This document shows positions 51,685 through 63,651 of a stretch of DNA of 64,000 bases, piece after piece. Source of the DNA: Trichopria drosophilae (lineage: Eukaryota; Arthropoda; Insecta; Hymenoptera; Diapriidae); assembly GCA_030407085.1 (NCBI GenBank), contig CM059582.1, positions 197,020,001 to 197,084,000 of the forward strand, written 5' to 3'. Each line of letters opens with the position of its first letter. Position 1 is the stretch's first letter. A program made the position numbers and the translations under genes. The notes under the pieces are model-generated. The model saw only the letters and a program-made list of their open reading frames with translations. It did not search any database and was not told where the DNA came from.

Positions 51685-54600
51685 TTAAACGCTTGGAACG
51701 GGGAGATTTTTGTACATCTGGTAGATCATCCCATTGATGCCGGTTTGTTCGCTGAGGGCCTTCGTCGCCAAATCATCAGCAATCATAGCAGCAACAGCTT
51801 CAGCAGCTATCAAACCTGCGCAAAAAATGTCATAAATTCGTAGGCAGTTCAAAATTTTTGCAGATTTTTTTTCAAAATATTTGGTCATTTGGTAGGGAAT
51901 TTGACGAGACTGGTTCAACTTGACCTACTTGTGTAATTCTTGTTTACCGACATGTAATTTTATTAACAACACTTTGTGCTGGAATATGGCTAGTGATAGT
52001 AACCTTACTCTTTGGAATAATAAACGGTTTTGCTACATGTCACTCATGCAAAACACAATGAAGTTGTGGAAGCTTTTGACTGCCATTTTGCACTTAAATA
52101 ATTTTCAGTAAACTTACGAAAAGTGGTCTAAAAATTGTATTTTTGTTCAAAATCTGTGAATATATATCAAAAAAATATCTTTATATCTGATGTATTTTTT
52201 TTGACATTAAGAAATAATTAGGTCAGAAATATGTAGAGTATATGTAATTTATTCGAACTTACGCAGGAAGAAAAGTCTTAAAATTGTTACATCTCAAATT
52301 AAGCACTGTAAAAGGCTTATTTTTTTATTTTATAATTTCAGTCTAAAATTGAGCTAATTTTCTTAAATTAAGTCAATATTTGCGCTTAAAGTCTTTCTTT
52401 CAGACAGCAAAGTTTAATTTTGGTAGAGATTTATGCTTAAAGAAAAAATTTTCGAGCTTGTCACATCTAAGTTAGAGAATTCTTATTTCGAACCTGAATA
52501 TTGACTTAAAGTAAGTTTCAACAACTAAAAACACGGTTTTATGCGCATTTACTACTAATATATTTAATTTAAGAAAATTAGCTGAATTTTAGACTGAAAT
52601 TAATCCTTTTACTGTGCTTAATTTGAGATATAACAATTTTAAGATTTTTTTTCTGTGCACAGGAGAATTTAAAAGAACGACAAATTTTAATTTTATTTGC
52701 GAGATTTCATTAGTTATGAAAGTTTTGGACAATTTCAATGTAACTCAGTGTCTAAATGATTTCTAAATCACTTTTCAACTTTCCGAGGTCAAAATTGAGT
52801 TTCAACGAACAGGAATTCTAATATGGCGCAAATTGGAAGGAAACGAAAATTTTGAAATTTGTATTGTTGTCATTTTTTTTCGAACCATTAGGACACTGGG
52901 ATTCGATTAAAATTAAGCACATGAGTGTACAGAATACTTGAAGTTAAAACAGAAATTTTACTCTTTTTGCTCCACTTCATTTAAACGCCCTCAAAATGGC
53001 CTGCACGATGGAAATTTATTTGAAAAATGTCCGGGCGCTGTAACTCGAAAACTATGAGTTTTTCCAAAAAATAGTTACAACGAGTTTTTAGAATTCACTG
53101 GAAATATAATGGAATTTTTTTGCGATGGTATTTTGAGAAATTTTGTACCACAAAAATATTTCCAAAAATGCAATTTTTGTTTTTAACAATTTTTGTTTGT
53201 AGCAATTTCAAAAAACAAAACATCCTGTACTAAAAAATTTGAATTAGAAGTCGTAGCAGAATAAATTAAAATTTGTTGAACTTGTTTTGTAAATTCTTTT
53301 AATTTTCAAGAAAAATTTAGTACAACATTTTTGAAAATACCATAAAAAAAACCAATCAAAATTCTTTGATATTTCTGGATGAAATCTAAGAACTTTTTAT
53401 CTTTCATTCGATCTCCGTGCTTCTCTCTCGATCTTTATCGAACTTTCTTGACTCTGTCCATTTCTATCGAACTTTGCTTATCACTCTCGATCTACTTACA
53501 TATCTCCTAATCTCGTTTAAGCACTCAAAATCAATTGTTATTAACAGAGATCAAGAGAGATCGAGAGAGATAGAGAGGGATAGGGAGAAATCAAAATAGA
53601 TCGAAAGATATCCACGAAGAAAATAGAAAATCGACAAAAATCGACAAAAATCGAAAAAGCTTGATGGAAACGAAAAGATTCAAGCTAGATGATGAGTGGT
53701 CGGGAAAAATCGGGAATGTTCGATATATGTGAAGAAAGATGGAAATGGATCAAAAAAGATCGACAGAGACACATAGAAACTGATATTAATCTCGATAGAG
53801 AGATTAATTTAGATCAATAATGTTGGATTAAGATCTATAGAGATCATCAAGCGAGGAATAGAGAAAGATCGAGGAAAAGTGAAAGACCGCCAGAGGGATC
53901 GAGAAAGATCAGTACAGGTCAAGATAAATGGACAAAATATCGAAGCAAATAAAAATATATTCCATGAATTTGTTAATGTTTGAGAAATATAATTAATAGA
54001 GATCGAGAATGTTTATACATTATTATATTATATTTCTGAAACATTAACAAATTCTTGGAATATATTTTTATTTGCTTCGATATTTTGTCCATTTATCTTG
54101 ACCTGTACTGATCTTTCTCGATCCACAAGGAAGATATAAGGAGATCGATATAGATCCATTAAGTTCTATGTTTATTCCTAAATCTTTTGTAGATTTTTCA
54201 GTACGAATCTAATATCCAGATTTTAGAAACTATCGTCAGAAAAAATATTATCAATAGAAAAACACCTAAAAAGGGTCTGGTATTGTTAGTATTTTTTGTA
54301 GTGCAAGACCTTATCTTATTCCATATTCCCATCCAAGTCTATCTCTTTCCTATCTAAATATGTTGATTTACCATTGATCCTCCCTCCACTTCATGATTCT
54401 TGGTTGTGCTAGTAAGACATCTAAGCAGAAGCTCTGTGTGACAAGTCAGAGCTTTTTGAACCTAATCTTATATCTAATCTTTATCTTAATCCTTATTAAG
54501 TTAATAAGTACCATTTATGGTTTCTGTTACTGATACCAATATTACCACCGTATTTTCTCGATTACTTTGGTATTATGTTTAAAGTAGTTTGAATTAGATA

Positions 54601-57600
54601 AAGCAGGAATATACTAAACAGTATAAACATAACGAATCAAATTTAAGAATATCTGTCATTTAACAAATTTTTCAATTATAACGTCGCGAAATCCCACAAG
54701 AATATCACTAATTGTAACTACGCGACGTTTCCACGCGAATTGTCCCACATGGCAAGCGTTATTATATCACGCTTGGATTAAGATCACCTCATGAGCCATA
54801 AGTAAATACAATAAACAATGCAGGTCCTTAAGTAGACAAAGCATCAAAGAAGAAACTATTCACGTAACCGTTAGGCATTCACAAGTTTGCGAGTTTACAT
54901 AATTCGACGATGTAAGTCCAGATGTAATACTAGTTCTATAATTTCTATAACTGCATATTGCCTATCGAAACATTATGCAGAGTTTCATTCTTGCATCATG
55001 TTTTCTACTGAGAAATTATCCGACTCTTTGAAATTAGCGTTACCTTGAGTGAGAACTGCTTCTATCGGCCCCTTGTCGTCCATGCCCTCCAATTTAATTT
55101 TCCTGTCCGATGAGGCGAGTTTTGCTCGAGCAGCTCGAACTATCATGGTCTTTTCGTCGACTTTCTTAAGCTCGACCGTGAAATCAGCGACTAAGTTTGC
55201 TGAAATAAAATGCAGTCAGTATCGGTTAAGGCGCTCCTGCTTTTCATTTAATTAAGGAAGGTGATTTAAACAATGACTGGCATTACAGATTTTGTTCTTC
55301 CTTTTATTGTTTTAATTATATTTCGGATATTTGTTTAATCTTGGTATTTAAAAAATCATTGCAGTATCGTGATCGGAAAATAGACCGAGAAAAACTGGAT
55401 TGGTATCCGTAATAGAACAGTAGATTGTAACGAAAACTTAAGTTACATTTATCAAGAACGTCTTGTTATCAGTGTTACTAAAATTTAATTAATTTGTCCA
55501 GCAATACATGGTTAAACGTTTGTGTGTATCGCACTAAATTATTTTGGAATCGAGTTTTTCGAAATTTGCTACAGACTACTTTTAGGTAGTAGCACTTTGT
55601 GTAATTTTCGAAGATTTTACTAATTATCTGTAAAAGTAACTCATGTCTATTTGTAGAAACATGATTCACGTCACGATTTTGAGATATCCTAACCTAAAAG
55701 TGGAACACACCGTTTCTGTCCATTTTTAATAAGTATATTTGTGGTGGGACAAAATTGTTGTTCGTAATTTCGAAGAACGCAGATTAATTAGCTATTCATC
55801 AGCTTTAAAATGCTCAAGTAGAAATTTCTATTCGATTTTTTTCACCGAGTCATCGAAGTTTTTGTCAAGACAACATTATAATTTTCGTTTTTGCACTTTT
55901 AGGTTAGGACATCTCAAAATGTTGACGTGATCGAGTAATTCTGCGACCAGATTTAGATTCAGCATATCGAAAACCTTCGGAAAATCATACTCAAATTTCC
56001 GATGAATGCACTTTATTATGGTTTTTGCCAAAATACGTACAAAAATTTTGTTCCGTCACAGAAACTTACTGAAAATGGGCAAAACCGGGTTTTTTGCAAT
56101 TTTAGATTAGGATATCTTTAAATATTGAACAGGAAGTTCAGTCTCATTTTGTTATTTATTTTCATAGAATTGCACATAAAATAGATGAAAATTATATTTA
56201 TACCTTAACAAAAACAAAAAATCGAATTGAAAAAGTATTTAATTAATTAAAAAAGCATTTTAAAGCTGATGAATAGCACTGTAATCTGGGTTTCGCCAAA
56301 TTGCAAACAAAAATGCTACTCTTCCGCGATAAAAACTTATTGAAAATTGTAAAAAACCGTTCTTTTGCACTTAAGGTAGGATATTTCTAATTGACATGAT
56401 AGAATAATACTGCGGATATATATATTTAGCTCAATAAAAACCTTCGAAAAGGTATAGTCGTGTTTCTGGTTATAAATTTTGTTGGCCTATGTAATATGGA
56501 AGTAAACGACCCACGATCAAATCAGTGAAAAAAGTCAAATTTTTAGATTATGTTTATTGCATTATGTGACATCATTTGTGAAAAGTTTTTTAACGAATTT
56601 TTATTCCAATATATTTTTTACTTTATTTTTTACGGCATAAGTAATTTTGGATTGATTACGGAGCTTCTGTGTTTGAAAGTCAGCGTCCAATTTGTTAAGT
56701 GGAGCGTAAGTTAAAGAGAACCTTTTATATCTATTGTACTTTTTGTGTCTTTGAGCTGTATTCATTTTTTAGAAGAATTTCTTTTTGCCGGAAAATACTA
56801 AGCAAAAAAATATTGACAAAATTGGTTATAAATGTTTATATTCGTACATTGTTAGAACAAAAAACATACAAAAAATCTAATGAAGAATCTTTTTTCTTTT
56901 TGACGTCGACTGTAAACAAAAATATAAAATTCAGTAATTTTTCAAAACAAGAAAGTTTTTCTTAGAAAATGAAGGCATTTTTCAGAAAACTTTTCCTAAA
57001 ATTAATTTGTAATACCATACTATCTTTCTCATGAAAATGTAAAATACATAATGAATTAATTTAATAGATTCATGAATGTTTATTACCGAGTGAGAAATAT
57101 AAATACGTAAGTCGTCTACATATCAATCATAAATTTAATAATGTTATGGATGTTAAAAAATTAAAGTACATCCTAATTATGCACTGTGGGTATAGAATTG
57201 TAATCTTTTTAAAGATGCCTCTTAAAAAATCTAGAATAGCAATTTATCCAAAATTAGCGTTTAATAAATCATTTAAATTTGGATGTGCCTAGTTGTAAAG
57301 AACAGAATAATAAGGCAACAATCGTTTATGAATATTTATTTTTATGCTTCATCGCTTTCCATGTATATTAATGTTGTTAGCATGAGAATTAAATTATAAT
57401 ATACAACAATACATCTTTAATAGTTACACTATACTTTTGCATTTTTTAACTTAAAATTGTAGATGCAATGTAGTATAAATTAGACTTCTTCTTTCTAAAT
57501 GGGTCTCATTTTTTAAGAGGAGGGTACACCCAAAAAATCAGCTCAAGGAAATACAACTTTAAAAAATTGTAAAAATTATTTCTTTAGTCATTTTTACGTG

Positions 57601-60600
57601 GAATTCAGTGGTGCTAGAATAAAAAGTGTAAAAAATTTTTTTAGCCCATACAAACGTTTTTTGTTTCGAAAAAATGGAATTTTTTAAAATCCATTCAAAA
57701 ATATTTAGAAAATGTATTTTTACGTTCACCATAATTTTTTTGAATTTTTAAATAATTTAAAAAATTGTAGATGCATTTTTTCGAAAAATGTTTTTTTCGC
57801 GCTAATGTGTAGGTGTCGGAAAAATTATTTCAAGAGCAATTTTTAAAGAGGAATTTAGTGGTACAAAAAAAAAATAGTTTTCTTCCATAAAAAAATTATT
57901 TTTTCGTTAAAAGTGGAATTTTTTGAAATCTATCCGTAATTATTTAGAAAATGAGTTTTTATGTTCACTCTAATTTTTTTGAATTTTTAAATTAATTTAA
58001 AAAAATGTAGAAGCATTTTTTTTTCGTCCTAAAATTTTCTACAAACATAACTTTTCCACTTGTTATTTTCACACCACTGTATTCCTCGTCAGAAATTACC
58101 AAAGAAATAAGTTTTTCAAATTTTTTAAAGGTGTATTTCGTAGAGCTGATTTGGTTGATGTACCCTCCTCTTAAATACCATTCCATTTTGTCAGTGCATA
58201 AGCAGCTAGATCAAATATCAATTTTTAGACGATTTAACGCCTGATGAACCAAAAGACAAATTTATTATTTAATTGACAATGTTCACTTATCTCATAAGTG
58301 TTGTTCTCATAATTTTACAATGAACTACTCACAATAAAATAAATTACTGGACCAATTTCAGGAAGTAAAGTTATTTAAAAAAAATTAAAAAATAAAATCA
58401 ACTGATACATTTCGATAATAGCATTTTATTTCTAATTAATGATATGTCTACATTCTTACATTTGTAGATAAATTTATACATACGATATTTTTGTTAAGCC
58501 ATTTTTCATAGAAACAATACATTTGAAGTAACTGAGTCTATATTCTCCTATATATTTAATATCTACTTCTTCATTGTACAATAATACATTTCATTTTTAC
58601 AGAGTCTAACCATTATTACAGTCATTCAATTTAAGTATTGCTACCGGTAATATGCAATCAACTTATTCATTACAGAACTCAACTTCTTTTTTAACTTTGT
58701 TACTCACTACTAAAATTTTTGTTTATATGTTCTTAAAATGACCAGCTAATTGTTTGATCTTGCATTTTATAAATCAAGTAGGAAAATATTTAAAACTTAG
58801 TGTCTGTTAATTTGTTACAATACTTGAAATTCAATTTATATTTAGCATTATTTATTAAAACTTTGTACTGGCAGTTACTACAATTTATACTAAAGAAAAC
58901 TTGTCAGTTTAGTTAATAAGTTTTCATTCATTTTTCTGTTAAATTGACATTGGTTAATGTACATTTCCCATTAGTTTACGCGAATGATTAATGGTGTTAA
59001 TTACTACGGTTGTGTGTTAGATTACGCATTCCTACGCATCAGAACATATTATATAATTGATCCTTTATCACTTATCCGTGCACATTGCGCGGTTGGAGTT
59101 GCAATTACATTCTGCAATTACAGCAGTACAATAGCACCGTGCTGCATTAATGATAACATATTAAGATAAGTATTCTCTAATCATACGAGAAAGCAACGAT
59201 TGAATCACATATTTTTCTACTTGTAAATCGAATAATTTCTTGAAATGACTTTATATATAAAAATAATATTTACAAAAGCAATTACAATATGCAATAACTG
59301 AAACAGAACATTTATAAATTATAGTTCGTATTTCTTAAATCGGTTACAAACGATCTAGGGTAATTCCCAGATTACGAACTGTGATTAAGGTTTGCTTGAA
59401 TTAATTACATGACGGATAAGTAATAGTAACAACTGGTAAAGTTGCAAAATTTTGATCGCGGCCGGTGTGAATTATTACGCAAGCAGAAAACAGGTATCAA
59501 GCATGAGTCATGCGATGTTTTGTTTTGGTCAAACCGAAACGAGCCGAAGTTCCATTATGCAATTGACTAAGAAATAACTGGTGTAACTTTCTTACTAAAA
59601 TTTCCGGTAAGAAGACCATTGCCCCGGAGCGGTTGTTCGCCGACATTTCCTATCAAGTTGTAATCGGCCTTCACTCGCAGCATAGGAACTCGAATTTTCA
59701 CCATGACATGCATCACGTCATCCTGGATCATGTTAAAAATTATGTAAATTAATATTTAAGTTTCAATAAAAATTCAATATATCCACAATTTTATCAAATA
59801 TTATATGTTATATGATAATTACCTCTTCTTTGTCATGTTGTCGTTTTATTCGACGAGTTTCATTAGACACAGATGTATCATTAGTCACTTCACCAAAGTG
59901 ATACACTAATTGCATGCCCTCTTCGAAATAACCATTTTTCTCTTGGAATTTCTGCGCATACCTGGTTAAATCTTTTAATTTCTTCGTTTGTGACGCAAGC
60001 TTCGCGTCGTCATTCCTTTGCGTCAGATTATCTTTTCTGGTGAAATTATGTATTGTGTAACTCTGGTTTTCCCTCATATCCTGTCCATGCAAAAGTTCAT
60101 TTAAATATGCAAGATATAATAATATCAATACGTGATCGAAACATAAACATAGCTTACCTTCACAATATCGCGTAGTCCGTAAACTCGAGGATCTTGGCTT
60201 GGTTGAATTTGTAATTTAGCGAAGCGTTCTTCGCCATTCGCTTGTCCGTTATTCACATATTTTACATCTGCATAGCTACTCTGTGCTTGTATCCTCACCA
60301 TTGGCGTATTAGGTACTGGTTTTTCTACTAATCTTTCACCATATGTTTGATCAACATACACACCGCCGCCATGACCTCCAGGTTGTTTCACGCCAGGGGT
60401 TTGGTGATTATTTGGATAGTACGGTCTAGAAGTAGAATGCCCATAGCCACCAGGTTGTTTAACACCTGGGTGATACGTTGTGGGATTTTGGTATCCACCA
60501 CCGCCATACCCACCGGGTTGCTTGACTCCAGGTGTGACATGGCTGCTTTCGTAACCTCCGCCAGGTTGTTTTACTCCTGGGTAATATGGTGGGCTAGTTT

Positions 60601-61999
60601 GATGCTCATAATTTCCTGGGTAACTAGTTGGAGGACTTTGATGCCCGCTAAAACCGCCCGGTTGTTCAACCCCATGATTTTCATAACCACCAGGATTCTC
60701 GCCATAATTTCCTGGCCGTTTTACTCCCGGATAATGAGTAGGTGGACCTGGGTAAGGTGGTCTCGGAGTTTGGTGAGATCCATCCGGATAACGTGGAGTC
60801 TGATGACCGTACATGCCTGGTTGTTTAACGCCAGGATTTTCATAACCACCATAACCTCCAGAATGTTCATATCCGCCGGAACCACCAGGTTGTTGCACTC
60901 CCGGAAATTGTCCGTAACCAGGTTGTTTTACTCCGGGTTGATATCCGCCGTAACTACCTGAACTTGGTGGGCGTTTTACACCTGGGTTACTATTTCCGTA
61001 ATTTTCTCCCGCATAAGTTTGACGTTGAGTATAGTCTTGAGGTGGATTTTGAGGAGCAAATCCTCCAGAATATGATCCTTGCTGTTCAACATATGACTCA
61101 CTTCTTAATTTCTGTTCTTGGTTTCTCGATGCCGCAGCTTGATACTCTTGTTTACGTTGTTGACAGAGAGAAAGGACCCTTGGTGGGCTGTTTTCTGTCT
61201 TGACAGTTTCCGCCTGTAACTTAGCACTTTGAGTAGCATTAGCGGTGGTTACTCGACGACAGGCTCCTTGACATTCGCGAATAGGAGCTGTTTGTTGCTG
61301 ACTATTTTCAACTTTTTGGGTATTATTTACGCTATGAGAGTAAACTACATGAACTGCTAAAGGATTTCTTCGTCGGGTATCAGTTGCCTGAAAATTGCGC
61401 GATGTTATTCGGATTATACAGGAAAGTTCGTCAATGGAAGGGGAGATATAATGTCTACTTACGCTAAGTGGATTATGCGCACCCATTAATTGCATCTTAT
61501 CTTGATACTTCAATTGATCCTTTGGCGCTGTCGAATTGAGAAGATCATCTTGTTCACTCATTACTAGAACTCGATGAGCGTTCAATTCAACTATCCGGGC
61601 ATTCAGATTGCTGCTTTCTGCCACACTGTCTTCAGTTGCATTCGGATCCTTCACCATCATGTGAAACCGATATCTAATTGATTCTAAGTTCCGCAAGTCA
61701 CTATAAGTAACATATCCAGCTTCCATTTCGCTAATATTTGACTTTAATCGGCCTCGCTCAAGAGAAACACTTTCAAGTGAGGATTTATTAAGACCAATAA
61801 CTTCTAAATTCCTTAAAACCACTCGGTAACTCGTATCACCCTCCGATTGGTCGACTTTAACTTCAGGCACACGAAGGGGATCCAGTGTGCCAATCTTTGA
61901 CAGACCGCCATTGAGCAGTTTTGTCCAAAGCGTTTGCGACAATTCCAGCAACGTACAATTCGCCAACGTAAACAACAATAATTGCACAAACAGCCTCAT
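51685..61999 (-). CDS. JHBP-domain protein interrupted by PGVKQPG repeats
   Basis: Six minus-strand exons (61999-61463, 61387-60158, 60080-59823, 59722-59596, 55199-55044, 51815-51685) join in frame to 812 aa. Residues 1-15 are a signal peptide. Residues 16-120 resemble the N-terminal JHBP/DUF233 half (TLDPLRVPEVKVD, YRVVLRNLEVIGL) but lack the family's Cys pair. A linker and Gln-rich stretch follow, then at about 314-530 a Gly/Pro/Tyr-rich region with ten PGVKQPG-like repeats. Exon 3 is charged and contains RIKR (666-669), a furin-type site. Exons 4-6 supply the JHBP C-terminal half (VMVKIRVPMLRVKADYNLIG...GNF, then TNLVADFTVELKK..., ending LPVPSV). The intron phases of exons 4-6 match the neighbouring takeout-like genes. 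It is probably secreted, perhaps cuticle- or matrix-associated because of the repeat composition; that is inference. The 75-nt intron 1 has no stop, so a longer isoform is possible. Confidence 0.88.
52261..52663. mobile_element. MITE with ~120-bp inverted arms (intron 5)
   Basis: The left arm contains GTCTTAAAATTGTTACATCT, CAAATTAAGCAC and TTTCAGTCTAAAATTGAGCT. The right arm carries their complements (AATTTTAGACTGAAAT, GTGCTTAATTTGAGATATAA, CAATTTTAAGA). It ends CTGTGCACAGG and is non-coding. Confidence 0.75.
53409..53895. repeat. Degenerate GATCGAGA-type simple repeat
   Basis: An irregular tract of GATCGAGA / AGAGATCGA / CTCTCGATC words first reads as the complement (53409-53510) and then as the plus-strand purine form (53545-53895). 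Several words are TCGATC or GATCGA. It borders and partly overlaps in style the hairpin that follows. Confidence 0.8.
53896..54124. repeat. Near-perfect 98-bp-arm inverted repeat (hairpin)
   Basis: Arms 53896-53993 and 54027-54124 are complementary at 96 of 98 positions, separated by 33 nt. The left arm begins GGATCGAGAAAGATCAGTAC; the right arm ends GTACTGATCTTTCTCGATCC. The arm boundaries are sharp. It lies in the last intron of the 812-aa JHBP-type gene. Transcribed from either strand, it would form a long hairpin RNA. It may be a source of hairpin siRNA, a recent foldback element, or a replication-based inverted duplication. Confidence 0.9.
55880..56420. repeat. Degenerate tandem repeat, ~200-275-bp units
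   Basis: TTTTGCACTTTTAGGTTAGG near 55890, TTTTGCAATTTTAGATTAGG near 56092 and TTTTGCACTTAAGGTAGGAT near 56363 mark successive copies, each preceded by an AAACTTAYTGAAAATKG-like tract in the later two. An inverted partner (ATCCTAACCTAAAAGTG) lies at 55686. It is in intron 4 of the 812-aa JHBP-type gene. Confidence 0.6.
57513..58174. mobile_element. TTAA-flanked MITE (family B)
   Basis: TTAA plus GAGGAGGGTACACC at the left and GATGTACCCTCCTC plus TTAA at the right form the inverted termini. Arms extend through a CAGCTC...GAAATACA tract. It shares GTGGAATTCAGTGGTGCTAG and the poly-A/T interior with 49526-50123. It lies in intron 4 of the 812-aa JHBP-type gene. Confidence 0.85.
59841..59852 (-). 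other. Furin-type cleavage motif RIKR in the JHBP-type protein
   Basis: Codons for residues 666-669 read R-I-K-R within TRRIKRQHDKEE, matching the R-X-K/R-R furin consensus. Cutting there would separate the repeat-bearing N-terminal part from a 143-residue C-terminal JHBP half. Cleavage is inferred from the motif only. Confidence 0.45.
60370..60990 (-). repeat. Coding repeat region, PGVKQPG-like units
   Basis: About 205 codons in exon 2 contain ten units: PGVKQPG six times, PGVKRP/PGVKRPG twice, PGVQQPG and HGVEQPG once each. Spacers of 4-28 residues are rich in Gly, Tyr, Pro and His-Gln-Thr. Unit spacing is irregular, so this is an old, diverged repeat rather than a fresh minisatellite. Confidence 0.9.
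61388..61462 (-). other. 75-nt stopless intron (possible exitron)
   Basis: GTAAGT at the donor and TTTTCAG at the acceptor bound 75 nt, a multiple of three with no in-frame stop. Spliced, HNPLS joins ATDTRRRNP; retained, 25 residues with one Cys are added. Strong splice sites make removal the likelier default. Confidence 0.7.
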
Positions 62000-63651
62000 G
62001 ATTAATGTTTATTATGTAGAAATACAACAAAAAATAATAAAATACACAACTAAGTTAAATGTAATAAATGCCTCTTTAATCACATAGTCTTATGAAATTT
62101 ATGTACGAATTTCAATCACTTAACGTTCGCTTCCACCGTATTCGATAGTTTTCACACCCACGATATAAAACGGTTGGTATATAATCACAAGAATAATAAC
62201 GACTATTAATAAAATCAACAAGATACTGGAACTAACTATGATGCACATAGATACAATAGCTCTGCAATCGAGTTCTTCTTAAGCACTGCATAAAATAAAC
62301 CGTAAAATTAAACTATGCAACGTGGCCGGTTGCAAGACGTCCATTGCGACCGGCACAAGGTGTAGGGAACGCAACCCGAATGTTTCGGTAGAACGATAAA
62401 GTCTTTACATTTACAATAGGAGGGTAGAGAGTGCAAGAGTTTGTTGAGATTCTTTGAGTTTTTATAGAGGGACGTAGAAGGGCGCTAGATCTGGGCCATG
62501 GACCGCTGAAACCGATGAGTCTCTGGTTAGACTAGGTTAGACAGTCATTTTTCTCTCCCGATTTCCTTAACTCTTCGGTGCATCATCGTCAAATGGAGGG
62601 CAAGGCTCCCCAACGACCTTTCGTACAAATATTTTATGCGTACCGATTATTTGCTGGTACTTTATTGCCCAACAATTGTGACCATAATGTAGGCATTATT
62701 CACATTTTGGGGTCATAATATATCAATATCCAAAAACGGCGTTTGGTCCCGTTTTTCGAATATTTCTATAAAGATTTATTCGGCTGAATTTGGACATGAA
62801 TAGTGGAGACTTGTTTGCAAAAATCGTGCGCACAGGAATTCCTTTTATATCGACGGGGATTTGACATGTATGCAAATTACGGTCTTTAACAAAGTCTTAC
62901 TTCGGTAATAAATTTTGGATGGAATTCTATACTTTAAAATGTAAATGGTAACTTTCATCAGTTGAATAATGGTATTGTTAGGTAATATAGACATACGGAT
63001 GACCATTTGTACCCTGCATGGTACAAAATCATTAGTAGCGATTAATTAAATAATCATCTAATTAAACTTTCTAAACTTTTTTGGTGTTCGCGTAATGAAA
63101 TCACGTAATGTTGTAAAATTCAAGTATTTTTAAAAAAAATACACAGCGATAGGTCATCGACCAGATGAATGCGAATTGCTTCACCTCAAAATATTACGCG
63201 TTCCCAAGTGTCCGACTTCTATTTTTAATTGGATTAATCACTCGACGAAGAGTCATACTCTAATCTGGGTCAATCCAAGACGATGTTTTAATCGTTTTAG
63301 AACTAATCGTTGGCATCTGGAGCTCTGGTAGGAATGGGGTAAATTTCAAGGTATACGCTTAGCCATAAAAGTTTTTTTTTGTTCGAAGCTGCAGACTTAT
63401 GGCCGCGTTTATTTGAAAAACGCATAAATATGTTCATGACCATAGAGGAGAAATTTATCGCTCGTCGGAGATTCTCGATTTTCTATTGAGGATTTTCGTT
63501 CTCGGAATGAAATTCCCCCGAGGTCGTGCAGTTGCGAAGCGCATGCAAAAAATGCAGTCGATGCAACTGTTGCAATTTGAACACGGGTCATCATCGAGAA
63601 TTTCGTACGGGTCGACACTTTTATTTCGATCGCAACTCTACAGGTGACACC
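62000..63651. other. Divergent intergenic / shared promoter region
   Basis: This 1.65 kb lies between the start codons of two divergent JHBP-family genes (minus at 61999, plus at 63652). On the minus strand, TTATATACC and TTTTATATCG near 62158-62182 are weak TATA candidates for the 812-aa gene. No TATA box is evident for the plus-strand gene. No coding exon or repeat was recognised. Confidence 0.5.

Noticed and set aside
60347..60961. 204-codon plus-strand open frame
   Set aside because: It is the antisense shadow of the repetitive PGVKQPG exon; the minus strand has the signal peptide, splice sites and JHBP motifs.
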